DNA of 64,000 nt from Virgisporangium ochraceum (GTDB lineage Bacteria; Actinomycetota; Actinomycetes; Mycobacteriales; Micromonosporaceae), in assembly GCF_016863655.1 (NCBI RefSeq), contig NZ_BOPH01000020.1, forward strand, positions 154,654 through 218,653, given 5' to 3'. The notes beneath the pieces were generated by a model. The model did no database searches. It saw nothing but the letters and a program-made list of their open reading frames with translations, and was not told where the DNA came from. Shown piece by piece: positions 25,199 through 33,447 of the stretch (positions within the stretch are counted from its first letter, which is position 1; each line of letters begins with the position of its first letter). The position numbers and the translations under genes are program-made.

Positions 25199-26416
25199 AT
25201 GACTCTGCTCGACGAGCCCCGTCGCGACGGCGACCCGGGCGCTCCGCCGGTCGGTCGGCGGTCGGCCGTCGGTGACGTCCTCATCTCCGCGGGCAACGCC
25301 GAACCGGCTCTCGCGACGCGCACCGGTGAGCGCGGGGTCTACGCGGCCCTCGGCGTCACTGTCATCGCGGTCGGTGTCATCGCGGCGGCGACGTCGATCA
25401 GCGCGCTCGCCACCGCGACCGACCTGTCGTGGTGGCTCATCGTGCCCGTCGGCGTGTTCTGGGGTCTCACGCTGTTCGCGTTCGACCGCGGCGTCATCCT
25501 CGGCGCGCCGCGGCGGGTCGACACCGGCGGCCTGTCCTCGGTGGTCCCGTACGTGGGCCGGATGCTGGTGAGCGTCTTCATCGGTGTCGTCGTCGCCGAC
25601 TTCGCCTGCATGGTGCTGTTCGCACCCGACATCGAGGCGCGCCTCGCGGAGACCAACGCCAGCCGGTACACCGCCGTCGTCGAGACCGAGCAGCGGGCCG
25701 TGGAGAGCCGGCTCGTCGTCGAGGAGGAGGCGGTGCGGCAACGCACCGAGGCGCTGCGCGTCCTGGAGGCCGAGTACGCCGCCGCGCAGCGCGCCGCCGA
25801 CCAGGAGATGCAGGGCACCGGCGGCACCCGCCTGATCGGGCAGGGCCAGGTGTGGCAGCGAAAGCAGGCGCACGCCGACACGGTGCGGGCCAACCGCGAC
25901 AAGGCCGTCGCAGACCTGGCGACCGCACAGGCCACATTGGACGAACGCCGGGCCGAGGTGTCGGCCGAGGCCGACGAGACCGCCGCCGCGGCACAGACCC
26001 GGGCCGCCGACGTGCACGGCGCGACCGGTCTGCTGTCGCGGCACGAGGCGATGGTCGACCTGGTACGCCACGACACCGGTGCGCTGATCCTGCTCCTGAT
26101 GGTGACGATCGTGTTCCTCGCCGTCGACCTGCTGCCGGTGCTCGGCAAGCTGATGACCGGCAACACCGTGTACGAACAGGAACGGCGCGAACGGGCCCGC
26201 GACATCCTGCACCAGCTGGAGATCGAGCGGGAGATCCGCAGTGCCCAGCACGACGAGCGCGTCACCGAGGACGCCACCCTCCGCGCCGACGTCGAGCGGG
26301 CCCGTAGCCTCGCCGAGCGGCGGGTGGCCCAACAGGCGCTGGAGTACGAGACCGAGTTCAAGCTCGCCCGGCTCCAGCGCCAGCACAACGACCGCATGAC
26401 GTCCCTGATGCGGTGA
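25199..26416 (+). CDS. DUF4407 membrane protein with long coiled coil
   Basis: A 405-residue membrane protein of the DUF4407 type. Two hydrophobic segments at about 45-90 and one at about 125-145 are followed by a Glu/Ala/Arg-rich coiled-coil region (about 160-280). Another membrane helix comes at about 298-318, and a second charged helical tail ends the protein. The family is widespread in actinomycetes and bacteroidetes with no known function; coiled coils between membrane helices suggest an extracytoplasmic or scaffolding structure. AGGGGG precedes the ATG at good spacing. It is 40 bases downstream of the MFS gene and may share its transcript; a strong terminator follows. Confidence 0.85.
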   Translation: MTLLDEPRRDGDPGAPPVGRRSAVGDVLISAGNAEPALATRTGERGVYAALGVTVIAVGVIAAATSISALATATDLSWWLIVPVGVFWGLTLFAFDRGVILGAPRRVDTGGLSSVVPYVGRMLVSVFIGVVVADFACMVLFAPDIEARLAETNASRYTAVVETEQRAVESRLVVEEEAVRQRTEALRVLEAEYAAAQRAADQEMQGTGGTRLIGQGQVWQRKQAHADTVRANRDKAVADLATAQATLDERRAEVSAEADETAAAAQTRAADVHGATGLLSRHEAMVDLVRHDTGALILLLMVTIVFLAVDLLPVLGKLMTGNTVYEQERRERARDILHQLEIEREIRSAQHDERVTEDATLRADVERARSLAERRVAQQALEYETEFKLARLQRQHNDRMTSLMR

Positions 26417-26419
26417 AGC

Positions 26420-26457
26420 GCTGACGCGCCCCGCGGGTCAGCGCGGGGCGCGTCAGC
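26420..26457 (+). terminator. Strong GC terminator after the DUF4407 gene
   Basis: GCTGACGCGCCCCGC (26420-26434) and GCGGGGCGCGTCAGC (26443-26457) pair over 15 bases with an eight-base loop, three bases after the stop at 26416. Confidence 0.8.
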
Positions 26458-26517
26458 CTTACCGGCCCGTCCGGGCGACGCTCGGTCGATGCGGCCGAAG
26501 GGCGTAGGGTCACGCGG

Positions 26518-27348
26518 ATGGAGCTCCACGTCGCGGTCACCGGGGCCGGCGCGGGCATCGGTGCGGCCACCGTCGGTGCGCTCGTGGCCGCCGGTGCCCG
26601 GGTCAGCGCCGGCGATCTCGTCGGCGACGCGGCGCGCTCGGTGGCCGGGGCCGCGGCCCGGCGCGGTCCGGGCGACGCCGCGGGCTTCGACCTCGACGTG
26701 ACCGGCACCGCCAGCTACCGCGCGTTCCTCGCCGCGGCGCGCGAGCGGTTCGGTCCGCTGGACGTGCTCGTCGGCAACGCCGGGGTCATGTGGGTCGGGC
26801 CGTTCGCCGCGGAGCCCGAGGAGGTGACCCGCCGGCAGCTCGACGTCAACGTGCACGGCGTCATCCGCGGGGCGCGGCTGGCCGTGCCGGACATGGTCGC
26901 GCGCGGACGCGGTCACCTCGTCACGATCGCGTCCGCGGCGAGCCGGGTGGCCCCGGCGGGCGAGGCGACGTACGCCGCCACGAAGCACGCCGTGCTCGGG
27001 TACTGCACCGCGCTGCGGGCCGAGCTGCGGGGCACCGGCGTGCGGGTCTCGGTCGTCCTGCCGACCGTGGTGGAGACGGAGCTCGCGGCGGGCACCGCAC
27101 ACGGACGGGTGCGCCGCCTGCGTCCCGACGATGTGGCCGCGGCGGTACTGGCCACCGTCCGACGGCCGCGACCGGAGGTATGGGTGCCCCGGCGGGTGGC
27201 CGCCCTGGTGCGCCTGCGCGACGTGCTGCCGGGCCGGCTGCGGGAGGCGATGGTGCGGGCGATGGTCCCCGACCAGGTGGCCGCGACCGACCCGGCCGTC
27301 CGCGCGGAGTACCACCGGCGGGTCCTGGGGAATGTCAAGGATGATTGA
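26518..27348 (+). CDS. Short-chain dehydrogenase/reductase
   Basis: A 276-residue SDR oxidoreductase. The NAD(P) binding loop is TGAGAGIG (8-15), the NAG motif is at about 82-84, and the catalytic set is Ser in IASAASR and Tyr/Lys in YAATK (about 148-152). The acidic residue of the second strand (GDLVGD) leaves cofactor choice open. The C-terminal 50 residues (LRDVLPGRLREAMVRAMVPDQ) extend past the core as in actinobacterial SDRs near membrane or lipid substrates. The gene is monocistronic or first in a row. Its stop codon lies inside the first operator of the next promoter. Confidence 0.88.
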   Translation: MELHVAVTGAGAGIGAATVGALVAAGARVSAGDLVGDAARSVAGAAARRGPGDAAGFDLDVTGTASYRAFLAAARERFGPLDVLVGNAGVMWVGPFAAEPEEVTRRQLDVNVHGVIRGARLAVPDMVARGRGHLVTIASAASRVAPAGEATYAATKHAVLGYCTALRAELRGTGVRVSVVLPTVVETELAAGTAHGRVRRLRPDDVAAAVLATVRRPRPEVWVPRRVAALVRLRDVLPGRLREAMVRAMVPDQVAATDPAVRAEYHRRVLGNVKDD

Positions 27349-27397
27349 CATCATGTCCGCTCCGACATACCTTGGCTGATGTCAAGGCTGCTTAACA
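27333..27397 (+). promoter_or_regulatory. Promoter flanked by two TGTCAA-N6-TTRACA operators
   Basis: Two 18-base inverted repeats, TGTCAAGGATGATTGACA (27333-27350) and TGTCAAGGCTGCTTAACA (27380-27397), share the same half-sites and spacing. TTGACA at 27345-27350 followed after 17 bases by TACCTT (27368-27373) gives a -35/-10 pair, so one operator covers the -35 box and the other the transcript start. The XRE-type regulator at 27857 is the natural candidate to bind them and control its own operon. Confidence 0.6.
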
Positions 27398-27408
27398 TCG
27401 GAGCGCTC

Positions 27409-27852
27409 ATGTCGTACGAGGAGAAGGGCTCGTGGGTGTACCTGATCGTGGTCACGGGCACCTGCGCCGCCTACGTCGCCATGGTCCTGAGCCGGGCCGA
27501 CGGTGGCCCGCTCACCGACGTGGCCTACCGGTCGCCGATGCTGTGGAGCATGGGTGTGGCCATGGTGCTGGCGATCATCGTCCGGATCCTGGTCGAGATG
27601 GTCCGGCCCAGTGAGACGTACCGCAAGGACGTGCGTGACCGCGACATCGGCCGCTTCGGCGAGTACGTCGGCGGAAGCGTGCTGGCCATCGGCATGCTCG
27701 TCCCGTTCGCGTTGACCCTCCTCGCCGCCGACCACTTCTGGATCGCCAACGCGATGTACGCGGCGTTCGCCGTGGCCTCCCTGGTCGGCGCCGCCGCGCG
27801 CGTGGTCGCCTACCGCCGGGGCATGGGCGCCTGGATGAGCCGGACCGGCTGA
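27409..27852 (+). CDS. Four-helix membrane protein paired with an XRE regulator
   Basis: A 147-residue membrane protein with four hydrophobic helices (about 7-29, 44-62, 87-106, 112-132) and a short charged loop (ETYRKDVRDRDIGRFGEYVGG). Such proteins regularly precede a small YozG/Cro-like regulator in actinomycetes; their function is unknown. ATG at 27409 (MSYEEKGSW) with CGGAG seven bases upstream was chosen. An in-frame ATG at 27379 lies inside the second operator, at the expected transcript start. The stop is four bases before the regulator gene. Confidence 0.75.
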   Translation: MSYEEKGSWVYLIVVTGTCAAYVAMVLSRADGGPLTDVAYRSPMLWSMGVAMVLAIIVRILVEMVRPSETYRKDVRDRDIGRFGEYVGGSVLAIGMLVPFALTLLAADHFWIANAMYAAFAVASLVGAAARVVAYRRGMGAWMSRTG

Positions 27853-27856
27853 CCGC

Positions 27857-28099
27857 GTGGGCAAACCGACCCGGGTGACCAACTCGATCCGCCGGCTGCG
27901 GTTCGAGCACGGGGAGATGACGCAGGCCGAACTGGCCCGCCGCATCGACGTCACCCGCCAGACCGTGATCGCGATCGAGCAGGCCCGGTACTCGCCGTCG
28001 CTGGAGATGGCGTTCCAGATCGCGGCCGTGTTCAAGGTCCCGATCGACCAGGTCTTCCACTACGACGACGCGGGTGTCCCCAAACCGACAGAAGGCTGA
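27857..28099 (+). CDS. XRE/Cro-family transcriptional regulator
   Basis: An 80-residue helix-turn-helix protein with a GTG start. The HTH reads MTQAELARRIDVTRQTVIAIEQ (about 21-42), followed by the typical PSLEMAFQIAAVFKVPIDQVF helix pair. It is a minimal DNA-binding domain with no effector domain, like the YozG/SdpR-type small repressors. It is co-transcribed with the membrane protein four bases upstream and probably autoregulates through the two operators at 27333-27397. Confidence 0.9.
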   Translation: MGKPTRVTNSIRRLRFEHGEMTQAELARRIDVTRQTVIAIEQARYSPSLEMAFQIAAVFKVPIDQVFHYDDAGVPKPTEG

Positions 28100-28210
28100 C
28101 CTGCGTACTCCGCGAGCCATGTGAATCCCCGTCGAAATCCGCGCAACCAACGACGCAACGATTTCGTACCCGTCGATGTAGATCGACAGGTCGCGCTTTC
28201 CGGGGGATAC

Positions 28211-28981
28211 ATGGCAGAGGTAGAGCATTTCACGTACGGGTCGGTGAATCCCGTACTCGCGTTCGTGCTGTCGTTCCTGGGCTCGCTGCTCAGCCTGGTC
28301 CTGGCGCGCCGGGCCCGCGACGCGCGCGGTTTCACCAGGGTGCGCTTTCTCATCCTGTCGGCGCTGTCGCTGGGTGGCACCGGAATCTGGCTCATGCACT
28401 TCATGGCAATGGTCGGTTTCGATGTTCCGGAATCACCGGTGCGGTACGACCTGCTCATCACCGTGTTGAGTTTCGCGATCGCGGTCGTCATCGTCGCTGT
28501 CGGACTTTTCACGGCGGTCTTCACCCGACCCGGTGCCCTGAAGATCCTCGCCGGCGGCTTCGTCACCGGCGTCGGGATCGCCGCCATGCACTACACCGGC
28601 ATGCTCGCCATGGACGTCGGCGGGAGGATCTCGTTCGACCTCGGCTACGTCGCCGCGTCGGTGGGCATCGCGGTCGTCGCGGCGACCACCGCGTTGTGCT
28701 TCGCCGCCGTCGTGCGGGGCGCGGCCGCGACGGTCGGCGCCGCCCTGCTCATGGCGGTCGCGGTGTGCAGCATGCACTACACCGGCATGCGGGCGATCCA
28801 GGTCCGGCTCACCGACCCCGGTGCGCGCGTGCACGGGCTGGAGGCGTTCGAACTGCTCGCGCCGATCGCTGTCATCGCGTGTGTGATGATCATGGGACTG
28901 GCGTACGCGGCCGTGAGCACGACGCCCCACACGGAGCGTGCCGCCGTCACGGGCCACCTCGAACGGACCCGAACAGGGTAG
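28211..28981 (+). CDS. Stand-alone MHYT-domain membrane sensor
   Basis: A 256-residue protein with seven predicted helices and three MHYT-type motifs: LMHFMAM (about 67-73), AMHYTGM (about 129-135) and SMHYTGM (about 194-200). MHYT domains are proposed to bind copper through these His/Met residues and to sense O2, NO or CO. Here no GGDEF, EAL or kinase domain follows; the C terminus ends in a short hydrophilic tail, so output would need a partner. ATG at 28211 with GGGGGA upstream is preferred over a longer frame. It converges with, and overlaps by 35 bases, the gene on the opposite strand. Confidence 0.85.
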   Translation: MAEVEHFTYGSVNPVLAFVLSFLGSLLSLVLARRARDARGFTRVRFLILSALSLGGTGIWLMHFMAMVGFDVPESPVRYDLLITVLSFAIAVVIVAVGLFTAVFTRPGALKILAGGFVTGVGIAAMHYTGMLAMDVGGRISFDLGYVAASVGIAVVAATTALCFAAVVRGAAATVGAALLMAVAVCSMHYTGMRAIQVRLTDPGARVHGLEAFELLAPIAVIACVMIMGLAYAAVSTTPHTERAAVTGHLERTRTG

Positions 28982-29564
28982 GGCGCCGCACCCGCAAATG
29001 GCCGACGAGCTGGACGAGCGCGATCGCGGCCAGCCCGGCGAGCCACAGCCGCATCGACCACGGGAACCCCGACCCGGACCCGCACGCCGGCGACCGCGGC
29101 GGGATCCAGCCCCACGGGTCGGCGACCACCTCGACCGTGTCGCGGGTGGGTTCCCCGCACATGCGCGCCCAGCCGAGGTCCTCGCCGTCCACCGCCGCCC
29201 GCGGGTCCGTCACGCACCGCGGCATGTTCTGGCCGCACACCTGACGGGTGGCGGTGACCTCGGCGGTGACCCGCTGACCGAACCAGACCAGGTGGTTCCC
29301 GCCGTACCCGGCCGCGGCCACGAACCCGACCACGCCGACGAGCAGACCCAGGAGCGGCCGCGCCCACCAGCCGGCCCGCTCGTCCCGCAGCTGACCGGCG
29401 CGCACCGGCCACGCCGCCGCGACCACGTGCCCGACGACCCCGGCGAACGCGAACGGCAGGGCGACGTAGAACCAGAACACCGACAGCCGCCCCTGCAGGA
29501 ACCCGGCGAGGAGCGCCGACGCGGCGGCGGCGGCGAGCCAGCCCAGGGCCTTCATGGTGCCCAT
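28947..29564 (-). CDS. Multi-pass membrane protein of unknown function
   Basis: A protein of about 205 residues with four hydrophobic helices: about 5-22, 28-48, 66-84 and a last one near 175-192. An external loop of roughly 75 residues holds three to four cysteines (RQVCGQNMPRC, RMCGEP), probably disulfide-bonded. I do not recognise a family. The start is uncertain: ATG at 29564 or the in-frame ATG at 29555, neither with a strong ribosome site; the longer open frame upstream lacks membrane or coding character. The last 35 bases overlap the convergent MHYT gene. Confidence 0.65.
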   Translation of the reverse strand: MGTMKALGWLAAAAASALLAGFLQGRLSVFWFYVALPFAFAGVVGHVVAAAWPVRAGQLRDERAGWWARPLLGLLVGVVGFVAAAGYGGNHLVWFGQRVTAEVTATRQVCGQNMPRCVTDPRAAVDGEDLGWARMCGEPTRDTVEVVADPWGWIPPRSPACGSGSGFPWSMRLWLAGLAAIALVQLVGHLRVRRPTLFGSVRGGP

Positions 29565-29670
29565 TGTGAGGCTTTCGTCGAAGCATGGACATCTTTTGTT
29601 GATCGCAGCGGTACCGTACGGTGGCCCTGATCGACAGCCGTCAACGTGCAAGACCGGAGGCAGGGGCACC

Positions 29671-30618
29671 ATGACCGAGTCCGAGCAGCCCACGTCCGTC
29701 ACCCGCCGCACCGTCCTCGCGGCCGGAGCAGGCGCCGCCGCCGCGACCACCGCGGCCCTCGCGGGCGCCGCACCCGCCGCCGCGGCGCCCGACCCCGACG
29801 CGGAAAGGGGCGGCGGCACCAGCGACCGCGTTCCCCGCGACCGCATCAGCGTCCAGCTGTACACCCTGCGCGACCAGCTCCAGATCGACCTGCCGGGCAG
29901 CCTCGCCGAGCTGCGCCGGATCGGCTACACCCGGGTCGAGCACGCCGGCTTCGTCGGTCGCACCGCGGCGCAGTTCCGGGCCGCGCTCGACACCGCCGGG
30001 CTGCGCGCCACGTCGGGACACGTCGGCATTCCGCAGCCGTTCGACGCCGCCACCTGGCAGCGCGCGCTCGAGGACGCCAACATCGTCGGCAACCGGTACG
30101 TCGTGCACCCGTTCTTCGGGCTCGACTCCGCCGGTCAGCCGATCCGCGACGCCGCCGTCTACCGCGCGTTCGCCCGCGACCTCAACCGGGCCGGCGCGCT
30201 GGCGAAGCGGGCCGGGCTGAGCTTCGGCTACCACAATCACCAGCTCGAGTTCGTCCGCCAGAACGACGGCAGGCGGGGCTTCGACATCCTCACCGCGGAG
30301 ACGGACTCCGACCTGGTGCACCTGGAGGTCGACCTGTTCTGGGCCTGGCGCGGCACCGCCGACCCGGTCGACCTCATCCAGCGCCACCGCGGGCGCATCC
30401 GGCAGGTGCACGTCAAGGACATGGACGTCAACGCGAGCTTCGCCGACCCCGGCGCGGGTCTCATCGACTTCGGCCGGATCTTCGAGCACGCCCGCACCGC
30501 GGGGCTGGTCGAGTACATCGTCGAACGCGACGACGCCGGCAGCCCGCCCCGCACGCCCGCCCAGGCGCTGGACACCGCGCGCAACGGCTACCGGTACCTG
30601 GAGTCCCTACGGTTCTAG
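29671..30618 (+). CDS. Tat-exported sugar phosphate isomerase/epimerase-like TIM barrel
   Basis: A 315-residue protein with a twin-arginine leader (TRRTVLAAG, 11-19; processing near AAAAP) and a xylose-isomerase-like TIM barrel (AP_endonuc_2 family, about 55-310). Metal-site residues of this family can be seen in the SFGYHNHQLEF segment, in LEVDLFWAW and in VHVKDMD. The family isomerises or epimerises free sugars or cleaves 3-keto-sugars; Tat export points to an extracytoplasmic sugar. GGAGG-containing sequence precedes the ATG. It converges with the TPR-like gene, overlapping by 12 bases. Confidence 0.85.
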   Translation: MTESEQPTSVTRRTVLAAGAGAAAATTAALAGAAPAAAAPDPDAERGGGTSDRVPRDRISVQLYTLRDQLQIDLPGSLAELRRIGYTRVEHAGFVGRTAAQFRAALDTAGLRATSGHVGIPQPFDAATWQRALEDANIVGNRYVVHPFFGLDSAGQPIRDAAVYRAFARDLNRAGALAKRAGLSFGYHNHQLEFVRQNDGRRGFDILTAETDSDLVHLEVDLFWAWRGTADPVDLIQRHRGRIRQVHVKDMDVNASFADPGAGLIDFGRIFEHARTAGLVEYIVERDDAGSPPRTPAQALDTARNGYRYLESLRF

Positions 30619-33447
30619 GTGCTCCAGGAAGTCCTCGCACTTCGCCGCCAGCTCGGAGCGGCCGGCCGCCCGGTGCCGGTCGCGGAGCGCGGTGAGGCGG
30701 GCGCGTGCCTCGTCGACCCGGCCCAGTCCCCACGCCTCGAGGTTCGCGGCGGTGAACTGGGTCTGGGTCGCGACGCCCGGTTCGTCGAGCCGGAGAAAGC
30801 CGTCGGCGGCGGTGTCGGCGAGGTCGAGTGCCCGCGCGGCCAGCTTCTCCGACCGGTCCTCCGAGGGCCAGTTCAGCACCAGGTGCGTGGTCTGGCGCAG
30901 CGTCTCGTAGTACTCGTAGCCGGGTTCGGCCGACTCGGCGGCCACCGAGTCGAGCATCTCCAGCGCGCCCGGCCAGTCGGGTTCGTCGCCCTGCACGAGT
31001 GTCCACGCGTGGCCGCGCACGGCGCGGATCTCTGCGTCGCGGTCGCCGACCGTGCGCCACAGCGCGGCGGCCCGGTCGAACGTGCGCCCGGCCTCGTCGG
31101 ACATGCCGGCGCCGTCGAGCGCGTTCGCGGCCGCGTGCACCAGGGCCGCGTGCTCGCGCTGGTCGGGCCGGTCGGCGACCATACGGGCCGCGGCGATCAG
31201 CTCCTCGGCCGCCGCGCGGAACTCGCCGAGGTCGGTCAGGCACTCTCCATACACCTGACGCACGTGCACGATCTCCTGCTCGTCGCCGCGCCGGTCGACG
31301 TCGGGGAGCATCGACTCCAGCAGCGCCGCCGCCTCCGCCGGCCGGCCGCCGCGGCGGAACGCGAACACCGCGACCATGCGGGCGCGCGCCGCGACGACCG
31401 GGTCGCTGTCGTCGAGCAGGTGCGCGGCGGTGAGCGCCGACCCGACGGCGTCGCCGTCGCGCCCGCCCAGCATCACGTAGATCTCGGCCAGCAGCGCGGC
31501 GATCCGGCCGCGGGTGTCGGCGTCGAGCCGGTCGCCACCGACGGCGCGGGCCCGCTCGAGGTGCGCCTCGGCCGCGCGCGGGTCGCCGCCGCGCATCGTG
31601 ACCTCGGCCAGCAACTGCAGCGAGTCGGCCGCCCGGTTCACCGCCCCCGCGGCGAGGAACTTCTCGGCGGCCCGCGGTAGCACGTCCAGCGCCTGTCGCG
31701 GGTCGCCTTCCGCCAGCGCGACCTGCGCCCTGATGTGCAGCAGCGAGCCCTGTTCGAACGGCAGCTCCGACGCTTCGGTCAGCAGGTCGGTGAGCACCCG
31801 GTCGAGTTCGGCGCGCGCCGGGTCGTCGGGGTCGCGGCCCTCCGGCGCCCGCGCCCAGCCGAGAAACAGGCTCTGCACGTGGCAGAACCGCGCCACCCAC
31901 AGCGTGTTCCGGGTGGCCTCGCCCGCCTCGTGCAGCGCGGTCACCTCGGCCAGGACCTCCGCGGGGTCGGTGCCCGGCGGCGGTTCGGCGCCGCCGATGA
32001 GCGCGCCGAGCCCGGCCCGCGCCCGGTTGACCGCCTCGCGTCCGGCGTCGCCGGCGATGCCGAACTCCCGCGCGACCGCGAGGAAGTCCGCGCCGACGCC
32101 GACCGGGTCCTCGTCGGCCCGTTCCAGCACGCGGCTCTCGGCGATCCGCGCCCGCACGAGCGGCGGCAGGTCGGCACCGGTCGCCGCGACGCGCTCCCAC
32201 GCCGCGTGCGCCCGCGGGTCGTGTGCCTCCGACAGCCGGGTCGCCTCGGCGATCAGCGCCTCGGCGTCGTCGGGGGCCGGGCCGTCGGCGGCGCGCTCGT
32301 CGGGTTTCTCCCGGACCGGCGACGGGACGGCCGTGCCGGCGCGCAGCCCGAGCGGCAGCGACCCGAGCAGCGGCTCCTGCGCGCGGCGCGCCGCGGACCG
32401 CTCGCTGACCGACGTGGTGCCGTTGCGCTTGTCGAACGTGGCGACGATCGTGTCGACCTCGGCGTCGACGGCCGGCAGCAGCGCCGCCACCGTGGTGGTC
32501 GGGGTCTCGCCGCGCGGCGTGGGCAGCTCCAGGTCACCCTGCCCGAGCGCGACCAGGCGGCGCAGCAGCACCACGACCGCCTCCAGGTAGAACAGGCGGT
32601 ACCGCACCGGTTCGTCACCGCCGAGGGTGAGCCAGGTGGCGTGGTCGGCGAGGATCTCCAGCGCCCGGCCCTCGTTGCCGGTGAGGGCCGCGAACTCCAG
32701 GTGCTCCCCCACGCTCGAGCGCAGGTTGGGGTTGCCCCGCACCATCCGGTAGCCGCGCAGGTGGTTGGCGCGTGCCTCGTCGGCGCGGCCGAGGCGCAGC
32801 AGGGGCAGGAGCGTCTTGGCCAGCACGCGGTGCGGCTCCTCGGCGCAGACCAGGTGCCCGTCGGTCACCGCCTGCCAGGTGCGTACCGCCTCGAGGTCCT
32901 GCTCGCGCATGGTCAGCCAGTCGCCGCGGTTGTGGCGTTCGCACGCCTCGCAGTCGGCCATGTCGTCGCGTTCGGCGGTGACCCACCGGTCGAAGTGCGT
33001 GGCGGCGGCCTCCGTGTCGCCGAGGTGGGCGGCGACGTAGTGGCGGCACGCGTGGACGGCCTGCGTGCCGTAGCCGGCGAGCCGGTACCGGCGCTCCATC
33101 TCGTCGAGCCAGCGCTCGATCGTGGCGAGCGGCACGTTCGGTTGCCAGATCAGCCCGGCGCTGACCCACTTGAAGTGCCAGTGCAGGCCGTGGGCGGCCT
33201 CCTCGTCGAAGTCCTCGGGCCGCTCGTCCCACATCTTCAGGACCCGCGCGAACGGCACGAGCATGCGGTCGGAGGTGCCGTCGTACTCGTAGGCGGTGAT
33301 GAGCGCCTGCAGCGCGTGCACCAGCATCGGCCGGTCGCCGGTCTGCGCCGCGAGTTCGACGAGCTGTTCGGCCCGGGCGCTGCGCGCCGGCCCGTAGGGC
33401 CTCGTGGCGTTGTCCCGCAACGCCTCGTGCACCTGTTGCGCGTCCAC
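30607..33447 (-). CDS. TPR-like helical repeat protein paired with HSP90
   Basis: A 946-residue soluble protein that is almost entirely helical repeats. Residues 1-360 form a conserved N-terminal part (HWHFKWVSAGLIWQPN, CEACERHNRGDW). A charged, low-complexity linker at about 370-400 is followed by tetratricopeptide-type repeats to the end (EKFLAAGAVNRAADSLQLLAEV, AEAALLESMLPDVDRRGDE, GMSDEAGRTFDRAAALWR). The GTG start directly follows the TAA of the HSP90 gene with no gap. TPR proteins are classic HSP90 partners in eukaryotes; here gene order suggests a client-loading or co-chaperone role, which is inference. The stop overlaps the convergent TIM-barrel gene. Confidence 0.82.
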   Translation of the reverse strand: MDAQQVHEALRDNATRPYGPARSARAEQLVELAAQTGDRPMLVHALQALITAYEYDGTSDRMLVPFARVLKMWDERPEDFDEEAAHGLHWHFKWVSAGLIWQPNVPLATIERWLDEMERRYRLAGYGTQAVHACRHYVAAHLGDTEAAATHFDRWVTAERDDMADCEACERHNRGDWLTMREQDLEAVRTWQAVTDGHLVCAEEPHRVLAKTLLPLLRLGRADEARANHLRGYRMVRGNPNLRSSVGEHLEFAALTGNEGRALEILADHATWLTLGGDEPVRYRLFYLEAVVVLLRRLVALGQGDLELPTPRGETPTTTVAALLPAVDAEVDTIVATFDKRNGTTSVSERSAARRAQEPLLGSLPLGLRAGTAVPSPVREKPDERAADGPAPDDAEALIAEATRLSEAHDPRAHAAWERVAATGADLPPLVRARIAESRVLERADEDPVGVGADFLAVAREFGIAGDAGREAVNRARAGLGALIGGAEPPPGTDPAEVLAEVTALHEAGEATRNTLWVARFCHVQSLFLGWARAPEGRDPDDPARAELDRVLTDLLTEASELPFEQGSLLHIRAQVALAEGDPRQALDVLPRAAEKFLAAGAVNRAADSLQLLAEVTMRGGDPRAAEAHLERARAVGGDRLDADTRGRIAALLAEIYVMLGGRDGDAVGSALTAAHLLDDSDPVVAARARMVAVFAFRRGGRPAEAAALLESMLPDVDRRGDEQEIVHVRQVYGECLTDLGEFRAAAEELIAAARMVADRPDQREHAALVHAAANALDGAGMSDEAGRTFDRAAALWRTVGDRDAEIRAVRGHAWTLVQGDEPDWPGALEMLDSVAAESAEPGYEYYETLRQTTHLVLNWPSEDRSEKLAARALDLADTAADGFLRLDEPGVATQTQFTAANLEAWGLGRVDEARARLTALRDRHRAAGRSELAAKCEDFLEHLEP

